Shown here: piece after piece, positions 22,418-30,369 of the stretch | How the letters are laid out: each line of letters begins with the position of its first letter | Position numbering within the stretch: the stretch's first letter is position 1 | Source of the DNA: Asticcacaulis sp. | GTDB lineage: Bacteria > Pseudomonadota > Alphaproteobacteria > Caulobacterales > Caulobacteraceae | DNA: 64,000 nt | Direction of reading: 5' to 3' | Assembly: GCA_024707255.1 (NCBI GenBank) | Contig: JANQAC010000001.1 | Coordinates: 682,001-746,000 of the forward strand | Program-made: the position numbers and the translations under genes | Notes under the pieces: model-generated | The model's database searches: none | Told to the model about the DNA's origin: nothing | Seen by the model: the letters and a program-made list of their open reading frames with translations, nothing else

Positions 22418-23174
22418 TGGCGGTCTCCAGTTCAAGACATTGGGTTTGCAGCCCGCGTGCGAGCCAGTGATGGACAGCCTCCACATTGCCGAGGCGATAA
22501 TCGGCGAAGGTTTCGCGCAGGCCTCCGACCAGCACGCCGGCACCACCGAATGACCGCACCACGCGGAATCCGTCCTCGTCAGTCAGGTCGTCGCCGACGA
22601 ACAGCGGCACCGTTCCGGCAAAGGGCGGCTCGACCATGAAGGCGCGCACCGCCCGGCCCTTGTCCATGCCGGGGGTCAGGAATTCGATCACCATGACGCC
22701 GCGTTGCAGCTTGAGGCCGGTGCGCCGCGCCAGATCCTCGGCGAAGACCTCGACCACCGGTTCCAGGGTCGGTTCCGAGCGGTAGTGAAGCGCCACGCTC
22801 AGCGGCTTTTCCTCGACGTGCAGTTCAGGATATTTGCGCACGAAGGCGGCGATTTCCTGCCGGGCCTGCGCCACGCCGGAATGGATCGGCGCCACGATCA
22901 TGTCCAGGCGCGCATCGCGGCGCTGCAGGCCATGACTGCCGGCCACCGCCGGCACCACGCCTTCCAGGATGCGGTCGATATCGGCGATCGGCCGGCCGCT
23001 GACCACGGCCAGGCGTCCGCCCAGGCGCAGGGCCAGGTTACGGATCAGGGCATTGCGCGCGATATCCGGCCCCACCCCTTCCGGCAGGTCGGTAAAGGGC
23101 GCCAACGTGCCGTCAAGATCAAGAAACAGGGATATATCGTCCAGCCGATAACGGACAAGGGTGTCAACCATCAT
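22392..23174 (-). CDS. otsB: Trehalose-6-phosphate phosphatase OtsB
   Basis: A HAD-family phosphatase of about 260 residues that converts trehalose-6-phosphate to trehalose. The HAD nucleophile motif is FLDLDGTLAPF, motif II is AVVSGRP, and the acidic motif is FVGDDLTDEDGF. The cap region contains GSHGLQRRDA and KPLSVALHYR. Starts at 23174 or 23171 (two ATGs in tandem) fit the family. An in-frame ATG at 23264 would add 30 residues without a recognisable function. It is the first gene of the otsB-otsA operon. Upstream, 465 bp of AT-rich and palindromic DNA separate it from the divergent GH15 gene. Confidence 0.9.
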   Translation of the reverse strand: MMVDTLVRYRLDDISLFLDLDGTLAPFTDLPEGVGPDIARNALIRNLALRLGGRLAVVSGRPIADIDRILEGVVPAVAGSHGLQRRDARLDMIVAPIHSGVAQARQEIAAFVRKYPELHVEEKPLSVALHYRSEPTLEPVVEVFAEDLARRTGLKLQRGVMVIEFLTPGMDKGRAVRAFMVEPPFAGTVPLFVGDDLTDEDGFRVVRSFGGAGVLVGGLRETFADYRLGNVEAVHHWLARGLQTQCLELETAIEPSYRRI

Positions 23175-23528
23175 GCGCCCGGCACCCCGCGACTGCCGCC
23201 AGTTACCATAGATTTCATCTGCCCGTTCCACTTCATTCACACCGATAGATACGGCAAAACACATCTGCCGAACATCGTTTTTAAAGTACAGCCCAGCCTC
23301 AATTGTGACAAAATCAGAATATTTATTGAGATTATTGAGATGAATATGGAAAATAAAATATCCATAAAGACAATATTTTCGTCTTGAGGCCGTATAGCCA
23401 TACGTCTATCAACCTAGCACCCATGGGAAACTCTTTTCAACCGACCTCGCGTTTCTGTGATCGATTGTGAGGGGTTTTGTGATCACTGCGAATGCCTATT
23501 CGCGTATCAAGATATATTACCCGGAGCC

Positions 23529-23579
23529 ATTCAGAGCGTTTTTCGATCTGAATGCGTCAGATCGGAAAGCGCTCTGAAT
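23529..23579. repeat. Palindromic element (GCTCTGAAT type)
   Basis: Two arms of about 23 bases (23529-23551 and 23557-23579) face each other around ATGCG. The right arm has the core TCAGATCGGAAAGCGCTC, which I recognise as a palindrome common in alphaproteobacterial intergenic DNA. It would form a strong hairpin in RNA. Between it and otsB (23175-23528) I see AT-rich DNA only, probably promoter sequence. Confidence 0.6.
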
Positions 23580-23591
23580 TCTTTACTTTAC

Positions 23592-23637
23592 CGCACTTTT
23601 AATCCGAAAAGTGCGTCACACTTTTCGGAAAGTGCTC
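23592..23637. repeat. GAAAAGTGC palindromic repeat, copy 1
   Basis: The centre is CCGAAAAGTG (23604-23613), CGTCA, CACTTTTCGG (23619-23628), a perfect 10-bp inverted repeat, flanked by GCACTTTT and AAAGTGCT. A second copy in opposite orientation is at 43749-43794. This copy ends directly before the GTG start of the GH15 gene, and its GGAAAG may serve as the ribosome site. Confidence 0.65.
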
Positions 23638-23639
23638 TC

Positions 23640-25469
23640 GTGCCTGAACAGACTAATCTCGACCTCTCCCCCATCGGCAACTGCGCCGCCACCGCCCTGA
23701 TCGACCGCCGCGGCCGCTTTGCCTGGGCTTGCTACCCACGCATCGACGGCGAACCGGTCTTTTCCGCCCTGCTGGAACCGAACTGCGGCGGCTCTGAAGA
23801 GGCGGGCCAAAAAGACGCGACCCAAGAAGACGCGGGATGCTGGTCGGTGGAAATGGCCGATGTCACCGAGACCACCCAAGCCTATATCCGCAATACCGCC
23901 GTGCTGCGCACCGAAATGCGCGACAGCCACGGCGCCGTGGTGGAGATCATCGACTTCGCCCCGCGCCTGCACCACCTTAACCGCACCTACAAGCCCTGGG
24001 CCTTTTACCGCCTGATCCGGCCGGTTTCCGGCACGCCGCGCGTCCGCGTCCGCATGATCCCGACCGGCAACTGGGGCCGCGACCTCGGCGCCGCCACCTA
24101 CGGCTCCAGCCATATCCGCTATGAATGCGGCCCGGCCGTGATGCGTCTGACCACCAATGCCCCCCTCACCTACCTGCGCGAAGACCAGACCTTCCGGCTG
24201 GAAGGTCCGCTCGGCTTCCACCTGGGGCCGGACGAGCCCTACCCCAATGACGTGCTGACCGATGCCGAGCACATGCTGCGCGCCACTGTCGCCTACTGGC
24301 AGGCGTGGGTGCGCACCCTGACCATCCCGCTGGAATGGCAGGAAGCGGTGATCCGGGCCGCCATCACGCTCAAGCTCTGTTCATACGATGACACCGGCGC
24401 CATCGTGGCGGCCATAACCACCTCCATCCCCGAAGCCGCCAATACCGGCCGTAACTGGGATTACCGTTACTGCTGGATCAGGGACGCCTATTATGTCGTG
24501 CGGGCGCTCAACCGGCTGGGCGCCGCCGATATGCTGGAAAGCTATCTGGTCTACCTGCGCAACCTGACGGATCAATCCGCCGGCGGCCATGTCCAGCCGC
24601 TTTACAGCGTCTCACTGCAAGGCGACCTGACCGAGCGCATCGCGCCCGACCTGAAAGGCTATCGCGGCATGGGGCCGGTGCGCGTCGGCAATCAGGCCTA
24701 TGAGCACCACCAGCACGATGTCTACGGCCAGATGATCCTGCCGCTGACCCAGTCCTTCTTCGACGCCCGCTTCCTGCGCGTCGGCACGGTGGCCGACTTC
24801 CACGCCCTGGAAAAGGTTGGCGACCGCGCCTTCGCCGTCTATGACACACCCGACGCCGGCCTGTGGGAATTCCGCACCATCGCCCGCGTCCATACCTATT
24901 CGGCGCTCTTGTGCTGGGCGGCCTGCGACCGGCTGGCCAATGTGGCGTTGTCCCCGGGCCTCAAGGACCGCAGCGCCTTCTGGAGCAAACGCGCCGGCAT
25001 TATCCGCAAGACGATCGAGGAAAAGGCATGGAACGAGAAACTCGGCATTTTCACCGGCTCCTTCGGCGGCAATGAGGTCGATGCCAGCCTGCTGCAACTG
25101 TTCGAACTGGGCTTCCTGCCGGCCGACGATCCGCGCTGCGTCGCCACCTTCAACGAATGCGAGCGGCAACTACGCAAGGGCGACAACTTCTACCGCTATG
25201 TCGAACCCGATGATTTCGGCGAGCCGGAAACCGCGTTCAACTTCTGCACCTTCTGGTACATCGAGGCCCTGCACCTGATGGGCCGCACGGAGGAGGCGCG
25301 AGAGCTGTTCGAGGCCATGCTGGCGCGCCGCACCCATTCCGGTCTGCTGTCGGAAGATGTAAAGGTCGATACCGGCGAACTGTGGGGCAATTTCCCGCAG
25401 ACCTATTCGCTGGTCGGGCTGATCACCTGTGCTGTCCTGCTCAGCCGCCCGTGGACCACGGTGCGGTAA
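23640..25469 (+). CDS. GH15 family glycoside hydrolase (trehalase or glucoamylase)
   Basis: A 609-residue protein from GTG 23640. The frame is open upstream to 23457, but it runs through palindromic repeats, while the family starts near LDLSPIGNCAATALIDRRG. GH15 marks are the (alpha/alpha)6 barrel, GRNWDYRYCWIRDAYYVVRA near residue 270, VHTYSALLCWAACDRLA, and the C-terminal FNFCTFWYIEALHLMGR and GELWGNFPQTYSLVGL. There is no signal peptide, so it is cytoplasmic. Bacterial proteins of this group include both trehalases and maltooligosaccharide-acting enzymes. Its position next to otsBA favours trehalose breakdown to glucose, which is an inference from context. Confidence 0.85.
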   Translation: MPEQTNLDLSPIGNCAATALIDRRGRFAWACYPRIDGEPVFSALLEPNCGGSEEAGQKDATQEDAGCWSVEMADVTETTQAYIRNTAVLRTEMRDSHGAVVEIIDFAPRLHHLNRTYKPWAFYRLIRPVSGTPRVRVRMIPTGNWGRDLGAATYGSSHIRYECGPAVMRLTTNAPLTYLREDQTFRLEGPLGFHLGPDEPYPNDVLTDAEHMLRATVAYWQAWVRTLTIPLEWQEAVIRAAITLKLCSYDDTGAIVAAITTSIPEAANTGRNWDYRYCWIRDAYYVVRALNRLGAADMLESYLVYLRNLTDQSAGGHVQPLYSVSLQGDLTERIAPDLKGYRGMGPVRVGNQAYEHHQHDVYGQMILPLTQSFFDARFLRVGTVADFHALEKVGDRAFAVYDTPDAGLWEFRTIARVHTYSALLCWAACDRLANVALSPGLKDRSAFWSKRAGIIRKTIEEKAWNEKLGIFTGSFGGNEVDASLLQLFELGFLPADDPRCVATFNECERQLRKGDNFYRYVEPDDFGEPETAFNFCTFWYIEALHLMGRTEEARELFEAMLARRTHSGLLSEDVKVDTGELWGNFPQTYSLVGLITCAVLLSRPWTTVR

Positions 25470-25480
25470 CACCAGGAAAG

Positions 25481-25662
25481 AGGATCACGGACAGGCACGG
25501 AAGAAGACGGAAACACACGGAAATATGAGTCCGCGTCAGCCTCTGTGCCCAAGTGCAATAGCGTACTTGTTTGAGCGTAACGATATTAGACGCTTCGCGC
25601 AGACGCCGTCACGCAAAGAATTCCGTGTCTTTCCGTCTTCTTCCGTGCCTGTCCGTGATCCT
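25481..25662. repeat. Long inverted repeat with 42-base arms
   Basis: Arm 25481-25522 is the reverse complement of 25621-25662 with one mismatch. The arms are built from spaced CACGGA units (ATCACGGACAGGCACGGAAG). About 98 bases separate them. It lies between the GH15 gene and the arsR promoter and no credible gene runs through it. In RNA it would form a very stable stem that can act as a terminator. Confidence 0.85.
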
Positions 25663-25722
25663 ATTAAAACTGCATGAGCAAAGCGGTTCACTCACCGCAT
25701 TTCGGCACTTAATACTTTTCCC

Positions 25723-25769
25723 TTGCACGTCCTTAATTCAGGGGCTATATACTGAACCAAATGGTTCAG
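25723..25769 (+). promoter_or_regulatory. arsR promoter with operator over the start codon
   Basis: TTGCAC (25723-25728) and TATATA (25746-25751) are spaced 17 bases, placing transcription start near 25758. The palindrome CTGAACC (25752-25758) - AAAT - GGTTCAG (25763-25769) covers the start site and the ATG at 25761. This suggests autorepression by the ArsR protein and a nearly leaderless mRNA. Confidence 0.55.
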
Positions 25770-26120
25770 CATACAGCCCTTCTCGATGCTTCGTTCGCCG
25801 CCCTGTCCGATCCTACCCGGCGTGGGGTTCTGGAACAGCTTGGCCGGTCTGACGCCTCGATCACTGATCTGGCCCAGCGCTTTCACATGACCCTCACCGG
25901 CATGAAAAAGCATGTCAGCGTTCTGGAGGCGGCCGGGCTTGTTGTGACGAAAAAAGTCGGGCGTGTGCGCACTTGCAAACTGGGCCGGCGGCAGATGGCG
26001 GAAGAAGCCGCCTGGATCGAACGGTATCAGCAGCTTTGGGCCGCCCGGTTCGAAGCGCTGGATGAGATTGTCGAAGAATTGAAACAACAGGAGAAAACCG
26101 ATGAGCGAGACGCAAAATAA
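25761..26120 (+). CDS. ArsR-family winged-helix regulator
   Basis: A 119-residue repressor. It opens with LDASFAALSDPTRRGVLEQL and has the recognition helix region ITDLAQRFHMTLTGMKKHVS followed by the wing GLVVTKKVGRVRTCKL. No paired cysteine metal site (as in CxC of ArsR) is visible, so it is probably not a metal sensor. This subgroup is usually coupled to an SRPBCC protein, and here the next gene overlaps by 20 bp and is of that family. The start codon has no Shine-Dalgarno and lies inside a palindromic operator, so the transcript is probably leaderless and self-regulated. Confidence 0.88.
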   Translation: MVQHTALLDASFAALSDPTRRGVLEQLGRSDASITDLAQRFHMTLTGMKKHVSVLEAAGLVVTKKVGRVRTCKLGRRQMAEEAAWIERYQQLWAARFEALDEIVEELKQQEKTDERDAK

Positions 26121-26592
26121 CCCCACAACGGCGGAACGCGTTTCCGACCGCGAGTTCGTCATCACGCGGACCGTCAATGGCCCGGCGCATATCGTCTTCA
26201 AGGCGTGGAGCGAACCCGACCTGTTCCGGCGCTGGTGGACGCCGAAGTCGTTCGGCATGACCATCCTATCCTGCGAGATGGATGTACGGACCGGCGGCGG
26301 CTATCGCCTGGTGATCAGCCATCCAGCCATGGAACAGCCAATGGCCTTCTTCGGCAAGTATATCGACGTGGTGCCAAACGCGCGCATCGTCTGGACCAAT
26401 GAGGAAGGCGACGAAGAAGGCGCCGTGACGACCGTCACCTTCGAGGAACTTAACGGCCAGACCCTGGTCGTCTGGCACGATCTCTATCCGTCGAAGGCAG
26501 CCCTCGACGAGGCCATGATCTCCGGCGCCACAAGCGGCTTCGGCGAGCAGTTCGAGCAACTGGAAGACATTATCGCCACTCTTGCCGCCTAA
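26101..26592 (+). CDS. SRPBCC / AHSA1-like ligand-binding domain protein
   Basis: A 163-residue START-like fold protein. Typical segments are FVITRTVNGPAHIVFKAWSE, LFRRWWTPKSF, VRTGGGYRLVI, and a C-terminal helix GFGEQFEQLEDIIATLA. GGAGAAAACCG precedes the ATG. It overlaps the 3' end of the ArsR gene and belongs to the widespread ArsR-SRPBCC two-gene unit, whose ligand is usually unknown. Its stop overlaps the stop of the convergent antiporter gene by four bases. Confidence 0.85.
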   Translation: MSETQNNPTTAERVSDREFVITRTVNGPAHIVFKAWSEPDLFRRWWTPKSFGMTILSCEMDVRTGGGYRLVISHPAMEQPMAFFGKYIDVVPNARIVWTNEEGDEEGAVTTVTFEELNGQTLVVWHDLYPSKAALDEAMISGATSGFGEQFEQLEDIIATLAA

Positions 26593-28235
26593 CTTCCCGT
26601 CAGGCGCGCCTCGGCCAGGTCGGCTTCGCGGATCAGCCGGCGGGATATCTCATCGGACAGTTCCCGTGACCGGCTCAGTTCGTAATAGACGTCACGCTCG
26701 GCGCGGATGCCGGCCAGGCGCAGTTGCCGCTCGATCTCCTCCAGCTTGCGCAGGTGCGACACCGCCTCGCCCTGGAGCCCCTGCTTTTCGATGCGGCGGC
26801 GATAGACCTCCATCACCCGCGCCGCAGCCTCGCCATACAGTTCGGTTTCATTGCGGCCCACCTTCTTCGCTTTCTGAAGCTGTTCGATTGCCTCAATGGC
26901 CGCTTCGGCTGCGGCGGCTCGGGCATTGTCTTCTTCCGCCAGCGCCTTCGGTTCCGGCGGCAGTTTCAGGTTCTTCAGCAGGAAAGGCAGGCCGATACTG
27001 GCCAGCAGCAGGGAGACGACGATCACCGAGGCCGCCAGGAAGATGATTAGGTTGCGCGACGGAAAGGCCGATCCATCAGCGACGAAAAACGGAATGGTGA
27101 GGACACCGGCCAGGGTAATGGCACCGCGCACCCCGGCCAGCGACGTGGCGGCGATCAGGCGCAGGCTCGGCCGCTGCACCGGCAGCCCCTTGCGCACCGC
27201 CCGGAACAGGGTGAAACGCAAGGCCACCCACACCCACAGGAAACGCAGGACAATCAGAGCCGGGCTGATGGCCGCCACATAGACGATCAGCCACAACGGA
27301 TCGGTGTGGCCGGTGGACTGGACAACATGGGCGGCCCGCGAGGCAATGCTCGGCAACTGTTCGCCGAGCAGCACGAAGATGATGCCATTGGCGGTGAACT
27401 GGATCATGTCCCAGACGGCATTGCGGCGGACACGGGTATCGGCCAGGGCCTGACCGCTTTGCTCGGCATAGCTCATTGTGATACCGGCGGCGACCGCAGC
27501 CAGAATGCCGGAGCAGTGCAGACGTTCGGCCAGCAGATAGGCGCCGAAGGGAATGAGCAGGCTGATCAGCACCTGCGAACCCGCCTCCTCGCCGATCCGG
27601 CGCGAAATCAGCCCCTTTACGCGCGTCACCACCCAGGTGACGCCGATCCCGATGGCCAGGCCGCCGATCGCCAGCCACAGGAAGGCGCCGAAGGCATCGA
27701 CCAGCGAGAAGCTGCCAGTGACGACGGCCGCGACGGCAAAGCGCATACAGACCAGACCCGATGCGTCGTTCAGCAGGGACTCGCCTTCGAGAATGTGCAT
27801 CAGCCGCTTGGGGATCGGCACCTTGGTCGATATGGCGGATACGGCGATGGGATCGGTGGGCGAGAGAATCGCCGCCAGGGCAAAGGCGGCGCCCAAGGGC
27901 ATCAGCGGGATCATCCAGTGAATGAACAGGCCGAGCCCCAGCACCGTGAAAACCACCAGCCCCAGGGCAAGCTGCAAAATGGTGCCCTTGTCGCGGAACA
28001 GGCCCTCTTTCGGAATTTTCCAGCCGTCATAGAACAGCAGCGGTGGCAGGAAGAGCAGAAAGAAGACGTCCGGCTCCAGATCGACCGCGGCGCCGGTGGA
28101 AAGCGCGATTACCGCGCCAAGCGCAATCTGCACCACCGGCGTCGGTATGGACAGGGGCGACAGGCGCGACAGCCAGCCGCTGACTACGACAGCCAGCAAC
28201 AGAAACAGGGATATGGCGACGCTTTCCATGTTCAC
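26589..28235 (-). CDS. CPA1-family Na+(K+)/H+ antiporter
   Basis: A 548-residue membrane protein with about twelve transmembrane segments followed by a cytoplasmic tail rich in charged helices (from about residue 430, for example AIEAIEQLQKAKKVGRNE). CPA1 motifs are FLPPLLFYDGW in the third segment, ILSPTDPIAVSAI and EGESLLNDASGLV in the ion-binding region, and LAGVRGAITLAGVL. It exchanges protons for sodium or potassium across the inner membrane and helps pH and salt control. The start at 28235 gives MNMES; an ATG two codons later is equally possible. It shares no operon with its neighbours. Confidence 0.88.
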   Translation of the reverse strand: MNMESVAISLFLLLAVVVSGWLSRLSPLSIPTPVVQIALGAVIALSTGAAVDLEPDVFFLLFLPPLLFYDGWKIPKEGLFRDKGTILQLALGLVVFTVLGLGLFIHWMIPLMPLGAAFALAAILSPTDPIAVSAISTKVPIPKRLMHILEGESLLNDASGLVCMRFAVAAVVTGSFSLVDAFGAFLWLAIGGLAIGIGVTWVVTRVKGLISRRIGEEAGSQVLISLLIPFGAYLLAERLHCSGILAAVAAGITMSYAEQSGQALADTRVRRNAVWDMIQFTANGIIFVLLGEQLPSIASRAAHVVQSTGHTDPLWLIVYVAAISPALIVLRFLWVWVALRFTLFRAVRKGLPVQRPSLRLIAATSLAGVRGAITLAGVLTIPFFVADGSAFPSRNLIIFLAASVIVVSLLLASIGLPFLLKNLKLPPEPKALAEEDNARAAAAEAAIEAIEQLQKAKKVGRNETELYGEAAARVMEVYRRRIEKQGLQGEAVSHLRKLEEIERQLRLAGIRAERDVYYELSRSRELSDEISRRLIREADLAEARLTGS

Positions 28236-28328
28236 CTTAGACCCTATTCAAGTCTAAGAGGTCAATGCCGTGTTACACGCCTTCTTACAAAAGGCGCGGA
28301 ATCGTGATGTCTTTTTAGTCATTAACAA

Positions 28329-28356
28329 TTGACCTTTCGGCCCTTGCCCCCTATGT
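28329..28356 (+). promoter_or_regulatory. Putative carA promoter
   Basis: TTGACC (28329-28334) and CTATGT (28351-28356) are 16 bases apart, giving a leader of roughly 50 bases before the carA start at 28416. The -10 resembles the looser Caulobacter consensus. AAAGGAGATGATACGCC supplies a strong ribosome site. Confidence 0.4.
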
Positions 28357-28415
28357 GTCCGGCCGTTTGCGCGCCGGGTGGCGCTGCGTTTATTTTTCAA
28401 AGGAGATGATACGCC

Positions 28416-29603
28416 ATGACAACTGAACTGCTGGAAGGTTGCACGGGCGTATTGGTCCTTTCGGATGGCACGGTCTATCAGGGCCTGGGCTGCGGCGCCA
28501 CGGGCGAAGCGCTGGGAGAAGTCTGCTTCAACACGGCCATGACCGGCTACCAGGAGATCCTCACCGATCCCTCCTATATGGAACAGATCGTCGCCTTCAC
28601 CTTCCCGCACGTCGGCAATGTCGGCGTCAATGCCGACGATGTCGAGCAACTGGGGCCAGAAAACTTGAGTGCCCCGAAACGCGCCGCCAAGGGCGCCATC
28701 TTCCGCGACGCGCCTACCCCGCCGGCTAACTGGCGCTCGACCCTGTCCTTCAATGACTGGCTGGTCCAGCGCGGCGTCGTTGGCCTGTCCGGCATCGATA
28801 CGCGTTCGCTGACGAAGAAAATCCGTGAACATGGGATGCCGCATGGCGTCATCGCCCATTCGCCTTCCGGCGTCTTCGATCTTGAAGCCCTGAAGGCCGG
28901 GGCGCGCGAATGGAAGGGCCTCGGCGGCCTCGATCTCGCCATCGACGCCACGGTGACGCAACAGGCCGCCTACACCACCGACCTGTGGCAATGGCCGCAA
29001 GGCTTCAGCGATGGCACGAAAAAGGAATTCAAGGTCGTGGTCATCGATTATGGCGTCAAGCAGAACATTCTGCGCGCGCTGGTCGATATCGGCGCCGAGG
29101 TGCAGATCGTGCCCGCCAAGACCTCGGCCGAGGATATCCTGGCCCGCAAGCCGGACGGCGTCCTGCTGTCGAACGGTCCAGGCGACCCCGCCGCCACCGG
29201 TGAATATGCCGTGCCGGTCATCCAGACGCTGGTTAAGTCGGGCGTTCCGGTGTTCGGCATCTGCCTCGGCCACCAGATGCTCGGCATCGCTTTGGGCGCC
29301 AAGACCATCAAGATGAGCCAGGGTCACCACGGCGCCAACCACCCGGTCAAGGACGAGACCACCGGCAAGGTCGAGATCGTCTCGATGAACCATGGTTTCG
29401 CCATTGACCGCGACTCACTGCCGGAAGGCGTGGTCGAGACACATGTTTCGCTGTTTGACGGCTCCAATTGCGGCATCGCCATGACCGGCAAGCCGGTGTT
29501 CTCAGTGCAGCATCACCCGGAAGCCTCGCCCGGCCCGGTGGACAGCCTCTACCTGTTTGAGCGCTTTGCCCAGAACATGCGCGACGCGAAGGTTTCGGCC
29601 TGA
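28416..29603 (+). CDS. carA: Carbamoyl-phosphate synthase small subunit
   Basis: A 395-residue glutamine amidotransferase subunit that frees ammonia from glutamine for CarB, feeding arginine and pyrimidine synthesis. The N-terminal half has the CarA-specific [21 protein letters not shown] and [18 protein letters not shown]. The class-I GATase half has [10 protein letters not shown], the nucleophile [15 protein letters not shown] (Cys283), GANHPV, and the His-Glu pair in [11 protein letters not shown]. Full length and intact. carB is about 2 kb downstream, separated by a REP element and two genes on the opposite strand, so carA and carB are not one operon here. Confidence 0.97.
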   Translation: MTTELLEGCTGVLVLSDGTVYQGLGCGATGEALGEVCFNTAMTGYQEILTDPSYMEQIVAFTFPHVGNVGVNADDVEQLGPENLSAPKRAAKGAIFRDAPTPPANWRSTLSFNDWLVQRGVVGLSGIDTRSLTKKIREHGMPHGVIAHSPSGVFDLEALKAGAREWKGLGGLDLAIDATVTQQAAYTTDLWQWPQGFSDGTKKEFKVVVIDYGVKQNILRALVDIGAEVQIVPAKTSAEDILARKPDGVLLSNGPGDPAATGEYAVPVIQTLVKSGVPVFGICLGHQMLGIALGAKTIKMSQGHHGANHPVKDETTGKVEIVSMNHGFAIDRDSLPEGVVETHVSLFDGSNCGIAMTGKPVFSVQHHPEASPGPVDSLYLFERFAQNMRDAKVSA

Positions 29604-29663
29604 TCCCATCTGCCGGCGATAGCGGTAGAATGATGATGCAGCTTGAATCGTCCTTCTCCCTTA

Positions 29664-29765
29664 ATCCTCCCCTCTTGGAGGGGAGGTGGCGAGCAAGCGC
29701 AGCCATCAGGCGAAGCGCGTCGAGACGGAGGGGTAAGGCCACGCCCCCCTCCAAGAGGGGAGGAT
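29664..29765. repeat. REP-like inverted repeat (CCTCCCCTCTTGG family)
   Basis: Twenty-base arms 29664-29683 and 29746-29765 are perfect reverse complements (ATCCTCCCCTCTTGG...). The centre has GGTGGCGAGCAAGCGCAGCC, similar in style to the element at 6115-6222. It separates carA from the convergent membrane-protein operon and may act as terminator for both. Confidence 0.75.
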
Positions 29766-29796
29766 CGAGAATGATCGAATCCAATGTTATCTGGCG

Positions 29797-30369
29797 CTAG
29801 CGCAGGGCCAGCGGCTGCACAAAGCGATATTCCGCCGGCAGGTCCAGCGTCTTGATGGTGCGGCTGATCACCGGCCGGCCGGCCACCCTGACCAGCAGGG
29901 CCAGGGCGCAGGTGCCGGCTCCGACCGCTTCCAGTTTACTGTCACGGATCGTCAGGGCGATGCCGTCAAACGTCCCGGCCAGCCCCAGTCCCACATCCAG
30001 GTCAAAGCTCTTCTCAAAGCCGATGCTCACCTTGATGGCCGGATGGATATCGCGCTCTATGCTGTGCGATGACAGTTTCAGCACAATCGGCGCCTCCGTC
30101 TTTGCGCTTTCACGGCAGGCGGCGCGGATATCCTTTGCCGTACACCAGCCATCGGCCAGCAGGGCCAGCGGGTCGAAATGCAGGGCCGTCCTGACGGCCC
30201 GCAGGATGGCGCTGCGCAGGATGGGCGTCGTCAGGATGAGGTCGCGCAGAACGCGATCCCGGTTCGCGGCTTCGATGACCTCAATTTCAATCTCGGCGCG
30301 GGTGTCCGCATCGATCAGGTCATCGAACCAGATCACATCGCCCGCAGGCGTTTCAGTCGTCAGCGTCAT
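29797..30369 (-). CDS. Conserved-looking hypothetical protein, second gene of PASTA-like operon
   Basis: A 190-residue cytoplasmic protein of no recognised family. It is acidic near the N-terminus (DVIWFDDLIDADTRAEIEIE), then has a helical part (RDLILTTPILRSAILRAV, FDPLALLADGWCTAKDIRAA) and a beta-rich end (FDLDVGLGLAGTFDGIALTI) closing with RFVQPLALR. It overlaps the upstream membrane-protein gene by four bases (30366-30369), so the two are translationally coupled and probably act together. No signal peptide or membrane segment is seen. Confidence 0.6.
   Translation of the reverse strand: MTLTTETPAGDVIWFDDLIDADTRAEIEIEVIEAANRDRVLRDLILTTPILRSAILRAVRTALHFDPLALLADGWCTAKDIRAACRESAKTEAPIVLKLSSHSIERDIHPAIKVSIGFEKSFDLDVGLGLAGTFDGIALTIRDSKLEAVGAGTCALALLVRVAGRPVISRTIKTLDLPAEYRFVQPLALR

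Noticed and set aside
23457..23639. A 61-residue N-terminal extension of the GH15 enzyme
   Set aside because: It would be translated from two stacked palindromes, has no family similarity, and the GTG at 23640 has a suitable GGAAAG upstream.
25429..25677. A short open frame running through the 25481-25662 inverted repeat
   Set aside because: It is made mostly of the repeat arms, overlaps the GH15 end, has no ribosome site and would not fold as a normal protein.
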